Shown here: positions 20,911 through 30,108 of the stretch, piece by piece
Layout of the letters: every line of letters starts with the position of its first letter
Position numbering within the stretch: position 1 is the stretch's first letter
NCBI GenBank assembly: GCA_032718475.1
Contig: JAUCBJ010008895.1
Location: forward strand, 1-64,000
DNA: 64,000 bases
From: Nemertoderma westbladi
Taxonomy: Eukaryota; Xenacoelomorpha; Nemertodermatida; Nemertodermatidae
Reading direction: 5' to 3'
Translations under genes and position numbers: made by a program
The notes under the pieces: model-generated
Told to the model about the DNA's origin: nothing
What the model saw: the letters and a program-made list of their open reading frames with translations, nothing else
The model's database searches: none

Positions 20911-21094
20911 ATATATAATGGAACATGGCCTGGAGGAACTGATGCGTGAACTTCTGATGAGATTGTTAGATCAGGAAAATATACCCTACAATCCATATCC
21001 AATGTTTATTAGCAGAGCTCGAAGCCAAACCGAAGTATTTACAGCGAACAGGGAAACGATCGCGCAGATAAATACAAAACTCAATAGTCCCTCG
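20911..21094 (+). CDS. Host gene exon 3: DPY30/RIIa-like helical segment (tentative)
   Basis: The acceptor is TAATACAG (AG at 20909-20910); one base completes the split AGA codon from exon 2. The donor is CTCG|GTAAAT (GT at 21095-21096), phase 0. The sequence YIMEHGLEELMRELLMRLL followed by NIPYNPYPMF has the hydrophobic spacing and the Pro-x-Asn-Pro ending seen in DPY30/RIIa-type dimerisation and docking helices of ciliary and AKAP-binding proteins. That resemblance is by eye only. The exon lies 563 bp after the 3' end of the BEL/Pao element, so the segment is split by the 18.2-kb intron. Confidence 0.65.
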
Positions 21095-21524
21095 GTAAAT
21101 ATATTAAACGTTCCTTTAAAGTGGCCATAGACTGTTAAGAAATTTATGTTATTTTACCAGATTCCTTTGGTCTAATCTGTACAACAATATCCAGAATCCA
21201 AACTATACAAATAAACTTATTTTCAAGTTTCATTGCTGTGGTTTCTAGGGAAACCAGCATTTATAATAGAAGAGGAAATAAAGTATAGTTTATTTTATGC
21301 TATCTTTTACACTTTTCATTTTAAATTTCCCTCTTACATTTGTTGTCTAGTAACGTCAGCTGGTGGAGGGTATTGTTTAATATTATCTGAATTTTGTACA
21401 GTGTTTTTATTATCTATGTAAATAAGTGAGACTTATGAGGTTAAAAAAAATTATGCTATCTACTACTATATCTTCGCTAGTTAATCTCGAGTTCGTGTCA
21501 TTGTACTTTATATTTACTTTTCAG

Positions 21525-21698
21525 TTCGCTACATCGATGGCGTACATTGCTGGTTCTCGGAAACACGACAATGTTTGGGGACTGAGTAACATAGTGGAGG
21601 CAACCAACCCAACTGCTCTACAGACATACAGTTGGTTACTAACAGATCTAATTCCTAAGCAGAAGACAATGGTGTACGAAGATGGATACAGTTCACAG
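21525..21698 (+). CDS. Host gene exon 4
   Basis: The exon has 58 whole codons, phase 0 at both ends. The acceptor is ACTTTTCAG (AG at 21523-21524) and the donor CACAG|GTGCTA. The encoded part includes MAYIAGSRKHDNVWGLSN and ends GYSSQ. The frame continues past the donor for some codons, but only a donor at 21698 keeps phase with exon 5. The product is mixed polar and hydrophobic, looks globular, and belongs to no family I recognise. Confidence 0.6.
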
Positions 21699-23068
21699 GT
21701 GCTAAACTACTTCCACCATCTACTGTATGTGTATATGCTTGTAATTCAATGACACGACCCACCACCCCCCCCCCCCCCCCCCTCAACAAAAAAAAATATA
21801 CGAATCTTAAATCTTAATGAGATTGCATGAAATTTGAAACAGAGATAGTTTCACCTCCCGACCTCTGACTGGGTGAGCCAGAATTGTTATTTTTGCTTTC
21901 AATCTTTAGCTACAAGTGTTTGAAGAAAGTGTCTCCGGCGATATTACACCAGTTGCACCGCAGTTATTCTTCTACCTTAATAGCTGTTTGCGTGTTTGTT
22001 GGTACTGTTAGAAACCTTCCGTTCTAATATGTAATACAATCTGAATTTCGCAGAAAAATAGCTGAGAAACGGGCGTTCAAATGTTGTTCAAAAGGTTTTG
22101 CATCTGCGCGAGGCTATTATTGTATTCTATTTAATAAATGTACCATATTCTGGAAATTTTGTTTATCCACTACGTAGATGTGCAACAATGCATTACCGTG
22201 TACATCTTGAATCATTATCATGTGCTCAACTGATGGCATGTGGGGGGCGGAAACTCAGATGTTCATTAAACACCTTGCAGAGACACTTGTGTCAAAGCGG
22301 GTAGGGATGAGGCAGCGAGGGTTGGGGGTTGTGTTGGGTGCTGTGAGGAGGCGATTGCAGTTTGGGCTGTTGCGGGCTGCGTCACTGTGTCTCAGGGGTG
22401 GAAGGAGACCATGGAGGAGTCTCGGTTTCGGTGATGGAGTGGGTGTGCGGGGTATTGACCCTGAAATGTATTAGGGCTTCCATAATATCTTGGGAACTAA
22501 TTAATTCTAGGCTACTCTCTTGGGGGAATTGTTTATTGTTTATTGTTTAATCATTATTATTATTCTTAATCAATTGTAGAAAAGGGACTATATATATTAA
22601 TTTAATCATATTAAAGTTTATTTATGAGCTATTATCATTATATTACGTAGCTATTCAATCAATAACAAAATGTTCCAGAATATGTTGTATTTATTAAATA
22701 GCCTCGCTCAGATGCAAAACTATGCAACTATCTAACGCTCAAATCTATTTTTCAACGAAATTCAAATTGTGTTACATATTTGGAATCCTTGCATGGCCAG
22801 CTTTATATTGGTATCAACGAATCACATGAGTATTCACTATTTCAACACAGTCGTACCAGATAAAACCAGAAAATGTTAACAGGTTTTTACGTGACATATT
22901 TCAATATTTTGTTAAGTCTACTCTTTAATTGAAAGCTCTTGCAATTTGATTGTAAAAGTGATTGAGATCAATAGTGGTTCCTTAGGGTAAGATATATTAT
23001 CTTGCCCTATCGTACCACTCACTATTGTTTGCGCAGTTCTAACGGCTTTATTACCTTTCATGTCTCAG
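21699..23068 (+). other. Intron 4 of the host gene, with poly-C and a G-rich island
   Basis: It contains an 18-base C run (21765-21782) and an unusual GC-rich segment at about 22290-22460 within AT-rich sequence. A frame at 22220-22474 crosses that segment; it has a stop 12 bases before its ATG and no good acceptor, so it is not called as an exon. Nothing else is supported. Confidence 0.5.
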
Positions 23069-23255
23069 GTAACTATAGCTCTCCTCGGTAGTACTGCACT
23101 AACTGGGAGTTTTTACTCATCGCCCGATAACCTACAGTTTCGGGTACATTATCTGATAGTTGGGCCGGATGTTGCCATCGCTCAAGGTCTCTTTATTGAG
23201 TGTGTGATGGCTGACGTTAAATCGATATTGGAGAACAGGCATCACGAACTAATAG
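23069..23255 (+). CDS. Host gene exon 5
   Basis: The acceptor is CATGTCTCAG (AG at 23067-23068) and the donor ATAG|GTGAGA (GT at 23256-23257), phase 0 in and phase 1 out. It encodes VTIALLGSTALTGSFYSS, then a beta-rich stretch (FRVHYLIVGPDVAIAQG) and a helix ending in ENRHHELIG. The alternation suggests a mixed alpha/beta fold; I cannot name it. Confidence 0.65.
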
Positions 23256-23827
23256 GTGAGATGTTTATGAAGTATTTTACACGAGTAATTAATTAACACT
23301 GGCATTGGTATAACATTAACACTGGTACTGTATATTAATCTAATTGATTAATTGATACACAAGATTTTATTCGTGAACTGGGCTATTTTCACAGAAACTT
23401 ACGTATCACTTTTTGTCACTGTTTCTTGTCATAGTAACGAAAAGGTCGTGACAGAATTCCTGTTACTGAATGTCATTGAACCATGTTATATTCGTTTTTA
23501 TTGCTGTGTCAGCTATCAAGGAATTATGGTACAGTATTACCTATAGTTCTAAATTGCTTCTTTATTATAAATGCCCAGGGATATAAATAACAAAGATATT
23601 ACATTTCGAAAAGATCCAATCATATTCTTAATTACTAATTCAGTTATGATTTTATTTCATTTATGTTTTTGAAGCAATATCTAATTTATTTTTTGTAGTT
23701 TGTTGTAGAGTAAGACTCCAATGTTTACCTATTTTTTTCCAATTTCGTATTTATCGTCAATAAATAAGTAGTTGAACAAGTAATTTAACTTCTTAAATAT
23801 GTAATTGAACAATTATTATATTTATAA

Positions 23828-23866
23828 CTAGCAAACCAGGCGCGCTTCGCGCGTCAGGCTTGCTAG
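23828..23866 (+). repeat. GC-rich foldback ending CTAG, possible Helitron 3' end
   Basis: CTAGCAA (23828-23834) pairs with TTGCTAG (23860-23866). An inner GC-rich hairpin, GCGCG-CTT-CGCGC, lies between. A GC-rich hairpin shortly before a CTAG followed by T is the known Helitron 3' signature, but the outer inverted repeat is not, and no matching 5' TC end was found. It could instead be a small foldback element. Confidence 0.35.
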
Positions 23867-24302
23867 TCTACAGTAATATCTATTATACTATAGGTACTAC
23901 TGTGGATGCTCTCAAATTTAGTTTATTTAAATTTTTGATTTTACTAAATAAAAGTACTAAATATACACCCCGCCCCATCCCAACGCCTTGACTCCCCCCA
24001 ACATTTTGTTTTATGTCTTACAGCCTTTGAGTTTTATAGGCAATATACTGGTAACATTCGCAACGTCCCCAGCAGGTGAAATGCCAGATATACCAGTTGC
24101 TCTATTGTATGTAGTACTAATTTACTATAAGTATTGCCTTAGTTCCTTATTACAGTTCTAATGTAATCCGCCCTAGTCTAATACATTGCAATGGTGCCGG
24201 GAACTGGAAAACAAAAGGGTTGGATGTATTGAAGGAAATAATTTACTCCGTTTACATTTACATCAATTATGGAGAATATCATTATTATTATTATTTTTAT
24301 TA

Positions 24303-24369
24303 CCCAAATATGTATATATTTTCCAAATATGTATATATTTTCCAAATATGTATATATTTTCCAAATATG
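24303..24369 (+). repeat. 19-bp tandem repeat, about 3.5 copies
   Basis: Unit CCAAATATGTATATATTTT is repeated almost without change inside intron 5. Confidence 0.85.
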
Positions 24370-25343
24370 CTTCGTTTCCTTTTCGTTTCGTTATGCCATC
24401 CATGCCTACAACTACCTCACAACAACTTCAACACTACTATATTAAAATCAGTATACAATAATCAGCCAGGTATTAATATAGAAAATTATTATATTCCGAG
24501 TTTCAAACTGTGTTCGTCTCTCAGAAGCAAAGACACTAATCGAATGCAATTAATACAGTCACTGCTATGTTAGGGGGGAGGCTGATTGAATTCTAAGCAC
24601 TGGGTCGTTCAAATGTTTTATTTGTAAATCTTCAGATTCCCTTACTGTAATAAAATCGTGTCTGTTTGTTTGTCTATATGTCTGTTTGTCACACGAAAGG
24701 CTCCGAAACTATCCGGTCAATTTTGTTGTTTTTAGTACCCTCCTGTAGTGTATGGTCTGAATGGGTGTATAAAGCAATTTTCAGAAAAATACAGTCATTA
24801 GTTTTTGCAAAAAATGAAATAAATGAAAAGTGCCATAGACGCAATGGTAAAATTACACCAATAACAGCTGGTGTTCATGATGAAAAATTGCCTATATAAT
24901 GGATTTCTACTCAGGCTTAGATAAATCGATGAGGTTGCCAAGATTATTGTACTTAGTACACCCATACTGTTTGCTGAGGACTTATTGCCTCAACTCCACT
25001 CCCTTATAAACATGAATTTCTTCATAGGGTTAGCATTAGTGTGTGTTAAATATTTTGTACAGCTGATAGCCTTATCAGTAAAGGTATGGGCCAATGTGAA
25101 TTATTAATAATTCCAGGTGAATTAATTTTAGTAATAATGTAGGCTTTCAACTGTAGTACTGTACTGTAGGATAATAATAATGAATGGAGAGGGACCCAAC
25201 TACACTACTGTACTTTTGTTTGTTCTTATAGCTGGCTTTTTATTAACTGTGTTCAAGCAAAGACACCAATCGAATTGCAATAAATACCGAGATCCCGATC
25301 GCGAGAGCCAGTAGTTTAGGAGGAGATAGAGGAACAAACAAAC

Positions 25344-25420
25344 ATACATATATATATACTGTACATACATATACTATACTATACTATATATATGTATTTA
25401 TACTATACTATATATATATT
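25344..25420 (+). repeat. AT-rich microsatellite (TATAC/TATA)
   Basis: Runs of ATACTATACT and TATATATA mark a simple-sequence tract in intron 5. Confidence 0.8.
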
Positions 25421-25769
25421 GAGCTTTAGGTTAATACTGGTTAATACCATGACTGTTTAACGAAGGCTAATACCATCGTAAATAATCAATCGTAACCCTA
25501 CGTTGTATCTACTTAGCTATAGTTATAATATTAAGCTGTAGCTATAGTATAGCTTAATCTATCAATCTGAATCTACACAGTTATACTGTAGGTTTTTCAT
25601 TTTGTACTCGTACTACTGGGAGTTAGTTTTAAAGTGAAAGTAATTAAGTGATTTCAGATTCCTGAAATCACCGCTATTCTTTACAAAACTAAACAACTTT
25701 TATATTAATTATAATGAGAGATGGCTTAACATTTTTTAATATTATTATATCTTTTTTTCACAATTCTAG

Positions 25770-27520
25770 GGCTCAATATACCAAACTACGGAGGTATTTA
25801 CAACGGGGACTACCGTTCCAACGACTTCTGGGATCGACAGCGTATCCAGGACAACCCAGACGACTATTGGCAATCCTTGAGCGTCGCCCTGAGCAACAGT
25901 CAGACCATAACGGCCGAGTGTCTGTTCCTGCTAGACCCGACTCGGAGAAACTCGCAAATTCGCGGGCAGAAACAATACGAACTCAATGTGATCACCATAT
26001 CGGACCAGGAAGATGAAGAGAGTTTACACTCGTTCTGCGAGCAGCCGATGAGTTCCTTCCATAGCGGAGTGTTTGCGACGCGCGCTCACGCAGAAGCTTA
26101 TCTAGCTACATTCGTCGAACGCGATTCCGTAGTCGACAAAGATATGCCTTACATCGGGATGCAGCCGCGGTTTAAATACGCGTTGAATAAAAACGAGAGA
26201 ATCCCGCAACCCGCGCCGGTGTTCGATGATTTAGTTCGAGCCCGGGTTGAGCTGGAAGAGCCGATGGATCCGTCGGAGTTCGCGCGGAGGGATTCGCGAA
26301 CTCGGAATTCGGGCGGAGAGGAAGAAATCGATGATCAAGGGGCCGGAGATCGGTTGGCGAGTCGGTTGCCAAGTGACGCACCCCGTAGGCTAACGCGAAT
26401 CGGGGATAAGCGAATGAGTGGCGTCGAGAAACGTCAAAGTGGCATCGAGAAACGGCAAAGTCAGTTGGATAAGCGGCAGAGCGCGATGGAGGGCGGAAAA
26501 TCGCTGCCGAGAACTTCAGATGACGCAGTTCTTCCAATGCTTCCTCGGAGCGACGTTCCGATGGAAGGTGAAGAACGTCGGCAGTCGAAAACCCTTCAAC
26601 GAAAACCGCCGAATAAACAGGAAATAAAAGTGAACAGAGTTGTTCCTGGGAAGCAGAGAAAGAAAGTTATGCACGGAGGCTTCACTTACACATCGGAGGA
26701 ATGGAAGGATGGAATATACCCTGACTCTAAGACCATAAAAGGCTCCTTCCAGAAGTACCTAGAAAGTGATGTCTGTGGGGCGATCCCTGGTTTTGATAGG
26801 CTAGATCACATTGAGAGTGAAATTCTTCTATACCTAATGGATAGACCATCTTTAGGCAGCGATTTGGGTCTCCAATTCTACTCTTACATGAGAAGTTCGG
26901 CGTGGCGATTTTTCCGTATTATGAAAATGAATTTGACTGTTCAGGAATTGATATACGTGAACTTGGATGAGTCATCTTGTGTTCCCGCGGATTCAGTATT
27001 CTTTGAATATGAAACTCAATTAATGAATTATTTTGGTGGGGATAACGGATTCAGCGATTTGGTTACAATGCGGGGATACATTGTTCGGGAATTAGCGAGT
27101 GTTGTTGATAAAACCTCGTCTGATAACAAATCAATAACATTATCCGAAGCAACAATATCTACGTTAATTCGAGTCAACAGTTACTGTGAATGTCATCTAG
27201 TATATCTAATGGATGCTTCAGAAGAAGCCTTCCAATTGGTTAAATCATTTAGGAATCAGATTCTAGAACGCGGGGACAACTTGCCCCGTCCGGTCACCCC
27301 GACCTGGAGGTTTTCTCGCAGTGGTAGAAAACCACCCAAAGGAAAAGGTAAAAAGATTTCTACGTTTCTATATAAACATGGCAATGAAGATCAGAAGATC
27401 ATGGATCACGATTACTTGTTTGTTAATGTTAATCAAGCCATGGAGAAGTCAACAGCCCCTAAAGTAATGTTGCATGATAATGTTCTTATGCAGTATTGCA
27501 TCGATACACACATTGATCAG
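25770..27520 (+). CDS. Host gene exon 6: large central exon
   Basis: The acceptor is CACAATTCTAG (AG at 25768-25769) after a T-rich tract; two bases complete the phase-1 codon from exon 5. The frame then stays open for 583 codons to a GATCAG|GTTTGT donor (GT at 27521-27522). The first part is a globular region (residues about 416-560; LNIPNYGGIYNGDYR, FWDRQRIQDNPDDYW). A highly charged linker follows, with four imperfect heptads of the KRQSxxE type (about residues 628-660), then a basic stretch. A second globular region contains CGAIPGFDRLDHIESEILLY and SSAWRFFRIMKMNLTVQEL. The last part has a basic patch (KPPKGKGKK). Codon use and GC content clearly differ from the flanking introns. The family is not recognised. 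Confidence 0.8.
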
Positions 27521-28079
27521 GTTTGTTGACCCTTTTTATCTCTTCATTTTTTTCTCTTCTCTTCACCGAATGAGCTACCAAAGATAAATCACAGCAACAA
27601 CAAGCAGCAACAACACAGCAACTTTCTAAGTTCTCCACTCTAACCATATTCTGACAGCTGTAGACGCAAATGGTGTACCCGTGTTGACACAAATAGTCAA
27701 CAAAAATCATTAAATCATATTGTAAGCGTATCGTTAAAGTGTATCGTAAACAATAGCAAAAAAATAATTTTTAATTATAATTGTCGCCTAATTAGTATTT
27801 TCCTTCGTATCGGGAGCTTGATGAATCCACAACTCTCCTCTGGGGAGTATAACTTTGGGGTACCTTGTATCAGACTATAGATATATTATATCTATAAGAA
27901 ACAAAAATATACAATAATATTTTACTACTGTACGAAATATCCAACTACAGAACATTTAGCAAGGAAATAAAATAAACCTGAAAATTATTGTTATTTTATA
28001 TACAATATATCTTATATTGTGTCAATTTTACATATTATTCATATTTATGACGATGGCTATTGATTTATACTCATTTAAG

Positions 28080-28340
28080 GTTTGGTCCCAATATGTGCTC
28101 AACCTAACCCTCATGGCTGTGCTGCCACCCAACCCCTTCCCACAACTGGTAACCTCTTTCCGTCAGGCCTCTAGTTTCATGGATCTCTGGGGAGAATCAG
28201 ACGAAGCTGTGGTCGAGGCTGTTCTACACAAGTCCGTGAGAGAAGCCGACCCTGATAACTTTATCTCGACCATCCCGGGCAGCAATGTCTACGGCCTACG
28301 AAGCAGTCTTGCCGCATTAGACCACGATTTCTTCCCCAAG
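28080..28340 (+). CDS. Host gene exon 7
   Basis: The exon has 87 whole codons, phase 0 at both ends. The acceptor is CATTTAAG (AG at 28078-28079) after a long T/A-rich tract, and the donor CCCCAAG|GTTTGA. The product begins VWSQYVLNLTLMAVLPPNP, continues with an amphipathic helix-like part (SFMDLWGESDEAVVEAVLH) and ends LDHDFFPK. Both phases match the neighbours. No family is recognised. Confidence 0.7.
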
Positions 28341-28689
28341 GTTTGAGATTAAATAAATTATAGTAATAAATTAAAGTAATAAATTATATCTAAACGGATT
28401 ACAATTTTCACGAGGGTTGTTATCTGTTGACTCCAGGTGATAACTTATACTGTACTACTATTTAGCACTACGATACTTTATCTATTGGGAAATTAGTAAA
28501 TCCCACAGGGATTTAAAGATCAATCTTTAAATCCTTATAATTTATTTTAGGTGGTTAGGATGAATGAGTGGCTTCATATTATTATAACTTTTTGTTGGGC
28601 ACAGCTTTGCAAAGTCGGCAATGACGTCCAGGTGGGATCGAACTGGTGACATCAAGTTAAATTCCTATTATGTTTCCTATTAATTATAG

Positions 28690-29322
28690 GTTCTAGAAAT
28701 AGGCCGGCAATTCGAGTATAACGACTACAGCGCCAAATCGGGCCAATATAAGTTCGCGCTGACCACCGCAATAAGCGGCAACTCCACCTACTACGGTAAA
28801 ACTTCGCCTTATATAAACCGTATTGAGGTATCCGAACACTGCTTCGTAAGGGGACCCCGTGGCTGCGCCCACGCTGCTGTACAGCTGTACGGAAACCTAA
28901 TCCGGGAACAACTGCTAACCTACTCCTCCGCCAATCACATTGTATCCGGGCTCTACCTCGGCCGAAATCGGTCCCATTGGTCGCTACTTGAAGTTAACAC
29001 TCGTCCAAACGCCTTGGAGCTCGAGTTCACCCGATTGGTTGTCGCTAAGCAACCAGTCGCGGCGCTTATCTACACGAAATCAGATTGGCGTTACGTACCG
29101 GTAGTGAAACGGTTTCTCTTTCATTACGTCGATGAGGACGAGACAGATTACGAGACATTCTACCCGGAATGTCCCGAACTTTTTTACAATTCGGTTTTCT
29201 GGGACGTTAAGAAGGCCGCCTTCCATTTCCAGCAAGGATCCACACCGGACAGACACGATCCGTTCTCCGGACCAAATCTCAGGTACACTGCCATTACAAT
29301 TTTGAAACGCGTTATAAAATAA
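28690..29322 (+). CDS. Host gene exon 8: C-terminal region with stop
   Basis: The acceptor is TTAATTATAG (AG at 28688-28689), phase 0. The frame is open for 210 codons to TAA at 29320-29322. It encodes a globular C-terminal region with conserved-looking aromatic and cysteine residues (GQYKFALTTAISGNSTYYG, CFVRGPRGCAHAAVQLYG, YLGRNRSHWSLLEV, then an acidic DEDETDYETFYPECP). No transmembrane segment or targeting motif is obvious. The basic end is LKRVIK. An AATAAA overlaps the stop codon, and further copies lie at 29479 and 29605. The upstream part is in frame from the acceptor, so no internal start is needed. Confidence 0.75.
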   Translation, partial: VLEIGRQFEYNDYSAKSGQYKFALTTAISGNSTYYGKTSPYINRIEVSEHCFVRGPRGCAHAAVQLYGNLIREQLLTYSSANHIVSGLYLGRNRSHWSLLEVNTRPNALELEFTRLVVAKQPVAALIYTKSDWRYVPVVKRFLFHYVDEDETDYETFYPECPELFYNSVFWDVKKAAFHFQQGSTPDRHDPFSGPNLRYTAITILKRVIK

Positions 29323-29610
29323 TAAAAATACCTGATAACACAACCATTTTATTTCGTCAATATAATATAGTTTTACTACTTACAGTACATATATGTTTTA
29401 ATTTGCGCTTCAATTTTATCATCCCCCTCGCTCATACAACACCAAATGTTTTGTAATAACGTTTAATATTCATTCAATAATAAAAATAGAGTTTAAGTAA
29501 AAAGTAAAGTATCTTTTAATAATGGATAAATTCTAAAGTAATATATTGTAAATTTTTTGCCTGAGAATGACAGGGGGGGGGGGGGGGGGGGGGGCTTTCG
29601 ACGCAATAAA
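29321..29610 (+). terminator. Candidate polyadenylation signals of the host gene
   Basis: AATAAA hexamers occur at 29321-29326 (overlapping the stop codon), 29479-29484 and 29605-29610. The one at 29479 gives a 3' UTR of ordinary length; which is used cannot be told from sequence. Confidence 0.4.
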
Positions 29611-30108
29611 AATTAATCCCTCTCCAGCGGAAATTTGATGCAAGTAACAGCTGATTACTCTCAAAAATAAAACTGTTACCTGTTCTATTGTGTTTAGTTT
29701 ATTGTTGGTTAAAATAACGTGCCACTTGCCACTGTAACCTGCTCCTTTCCCTAAATTGAGAATTTAGCATTGATAGTTAAATTATTTATTTATTAAATAA
29801 TTTAGCAGCGGGATATTAATTCGCCAAGATGGGATTTGCGTCTTTTTTTACCCAGGGAAATAGTAACCCGAAATATCAGTGAGTTTTAATATTTTACTTA
29901 GAGGAAAAAAATTTAAATAATGAAACAAATTATTATATTTATTATGATTATTTTATATTTATTATTATTTATTATTTATTTATATCCCATTCAGATTCGC
30001 ATTGAACTCAATTGATAAGAAGTTAATAAAACTGAAAGCAGAAGCGAATTATTTGTCAATTTATCGTCTTTTATTCTTAAAATCTCTAATGAACGATCAT
30101 ACAAGTCA
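29327..30108. other. Intergenic sequence between host gene and satellite, with a 22-base G run
   Basis: AT-rich DNA with no supported frame. An uninterrupted G run lies at 29573-29594. A short TTTATTATTATT-type tract (29935-29985) precedes the satellite. Confidence 0.6.

Larger units (their letters stand above)
23256..25769 (+). other. Intron 5 of the host gene
   Basis: It holds a foldback with a CTAG end (23828-23866), a 19-bp tandem repeat (24303-24369), a possible repeat-derived segment around 24655-24900, and an AT microsatellite (25344-25420). No exon is needed here: exons 5 and 6 join in phase. Confidence 0.5.
1630..29322 (+). other. Eight-exon host gene of unrecognised family (gene span)
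   Basis: Eight exons can be joined: 1630-2098, 2480-2708, 20911-21094, 21525-21698, 23069-23255, 25770-27520, 28080-28340 and 28690-29322. All seven introns begin GT and end AG. Intron phases run 1, 2, 0, 0, 1, 0, 0 and agree on both sides of every junction, and the total is 3888 nt (1295 codons plus stop). The exons are clearly more GC-rich than the introns. The protein starts with a Ser/Arg/Pro-rich disordered part (about residues 1-215). A short helical segment resembling a DPY30/RIIa-type docking motif follows (about 220-260), then mixed globular regions with a basic, charged linker (about 560-680). No signal peptide or membrane segment is visible. I do not recognise the family. Intron 2 (2709-20910) holds the complete BEL/Pao element. 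Upstream exons cannot be excluded. Confidence 0.7.

Noticed and set aside
24666-24899. 77-aa frame in intron 5
   Set aside because: TGTCTGTTTGT-type sequence at its start looks repeat-derived, and no splice sites join it to the gene.
26172-26537. Minus-strand 121-aa frame
   Set aside because: It is antisense to exon 6, whose plus frame is open for 583 codons and joins in phase on both sides.
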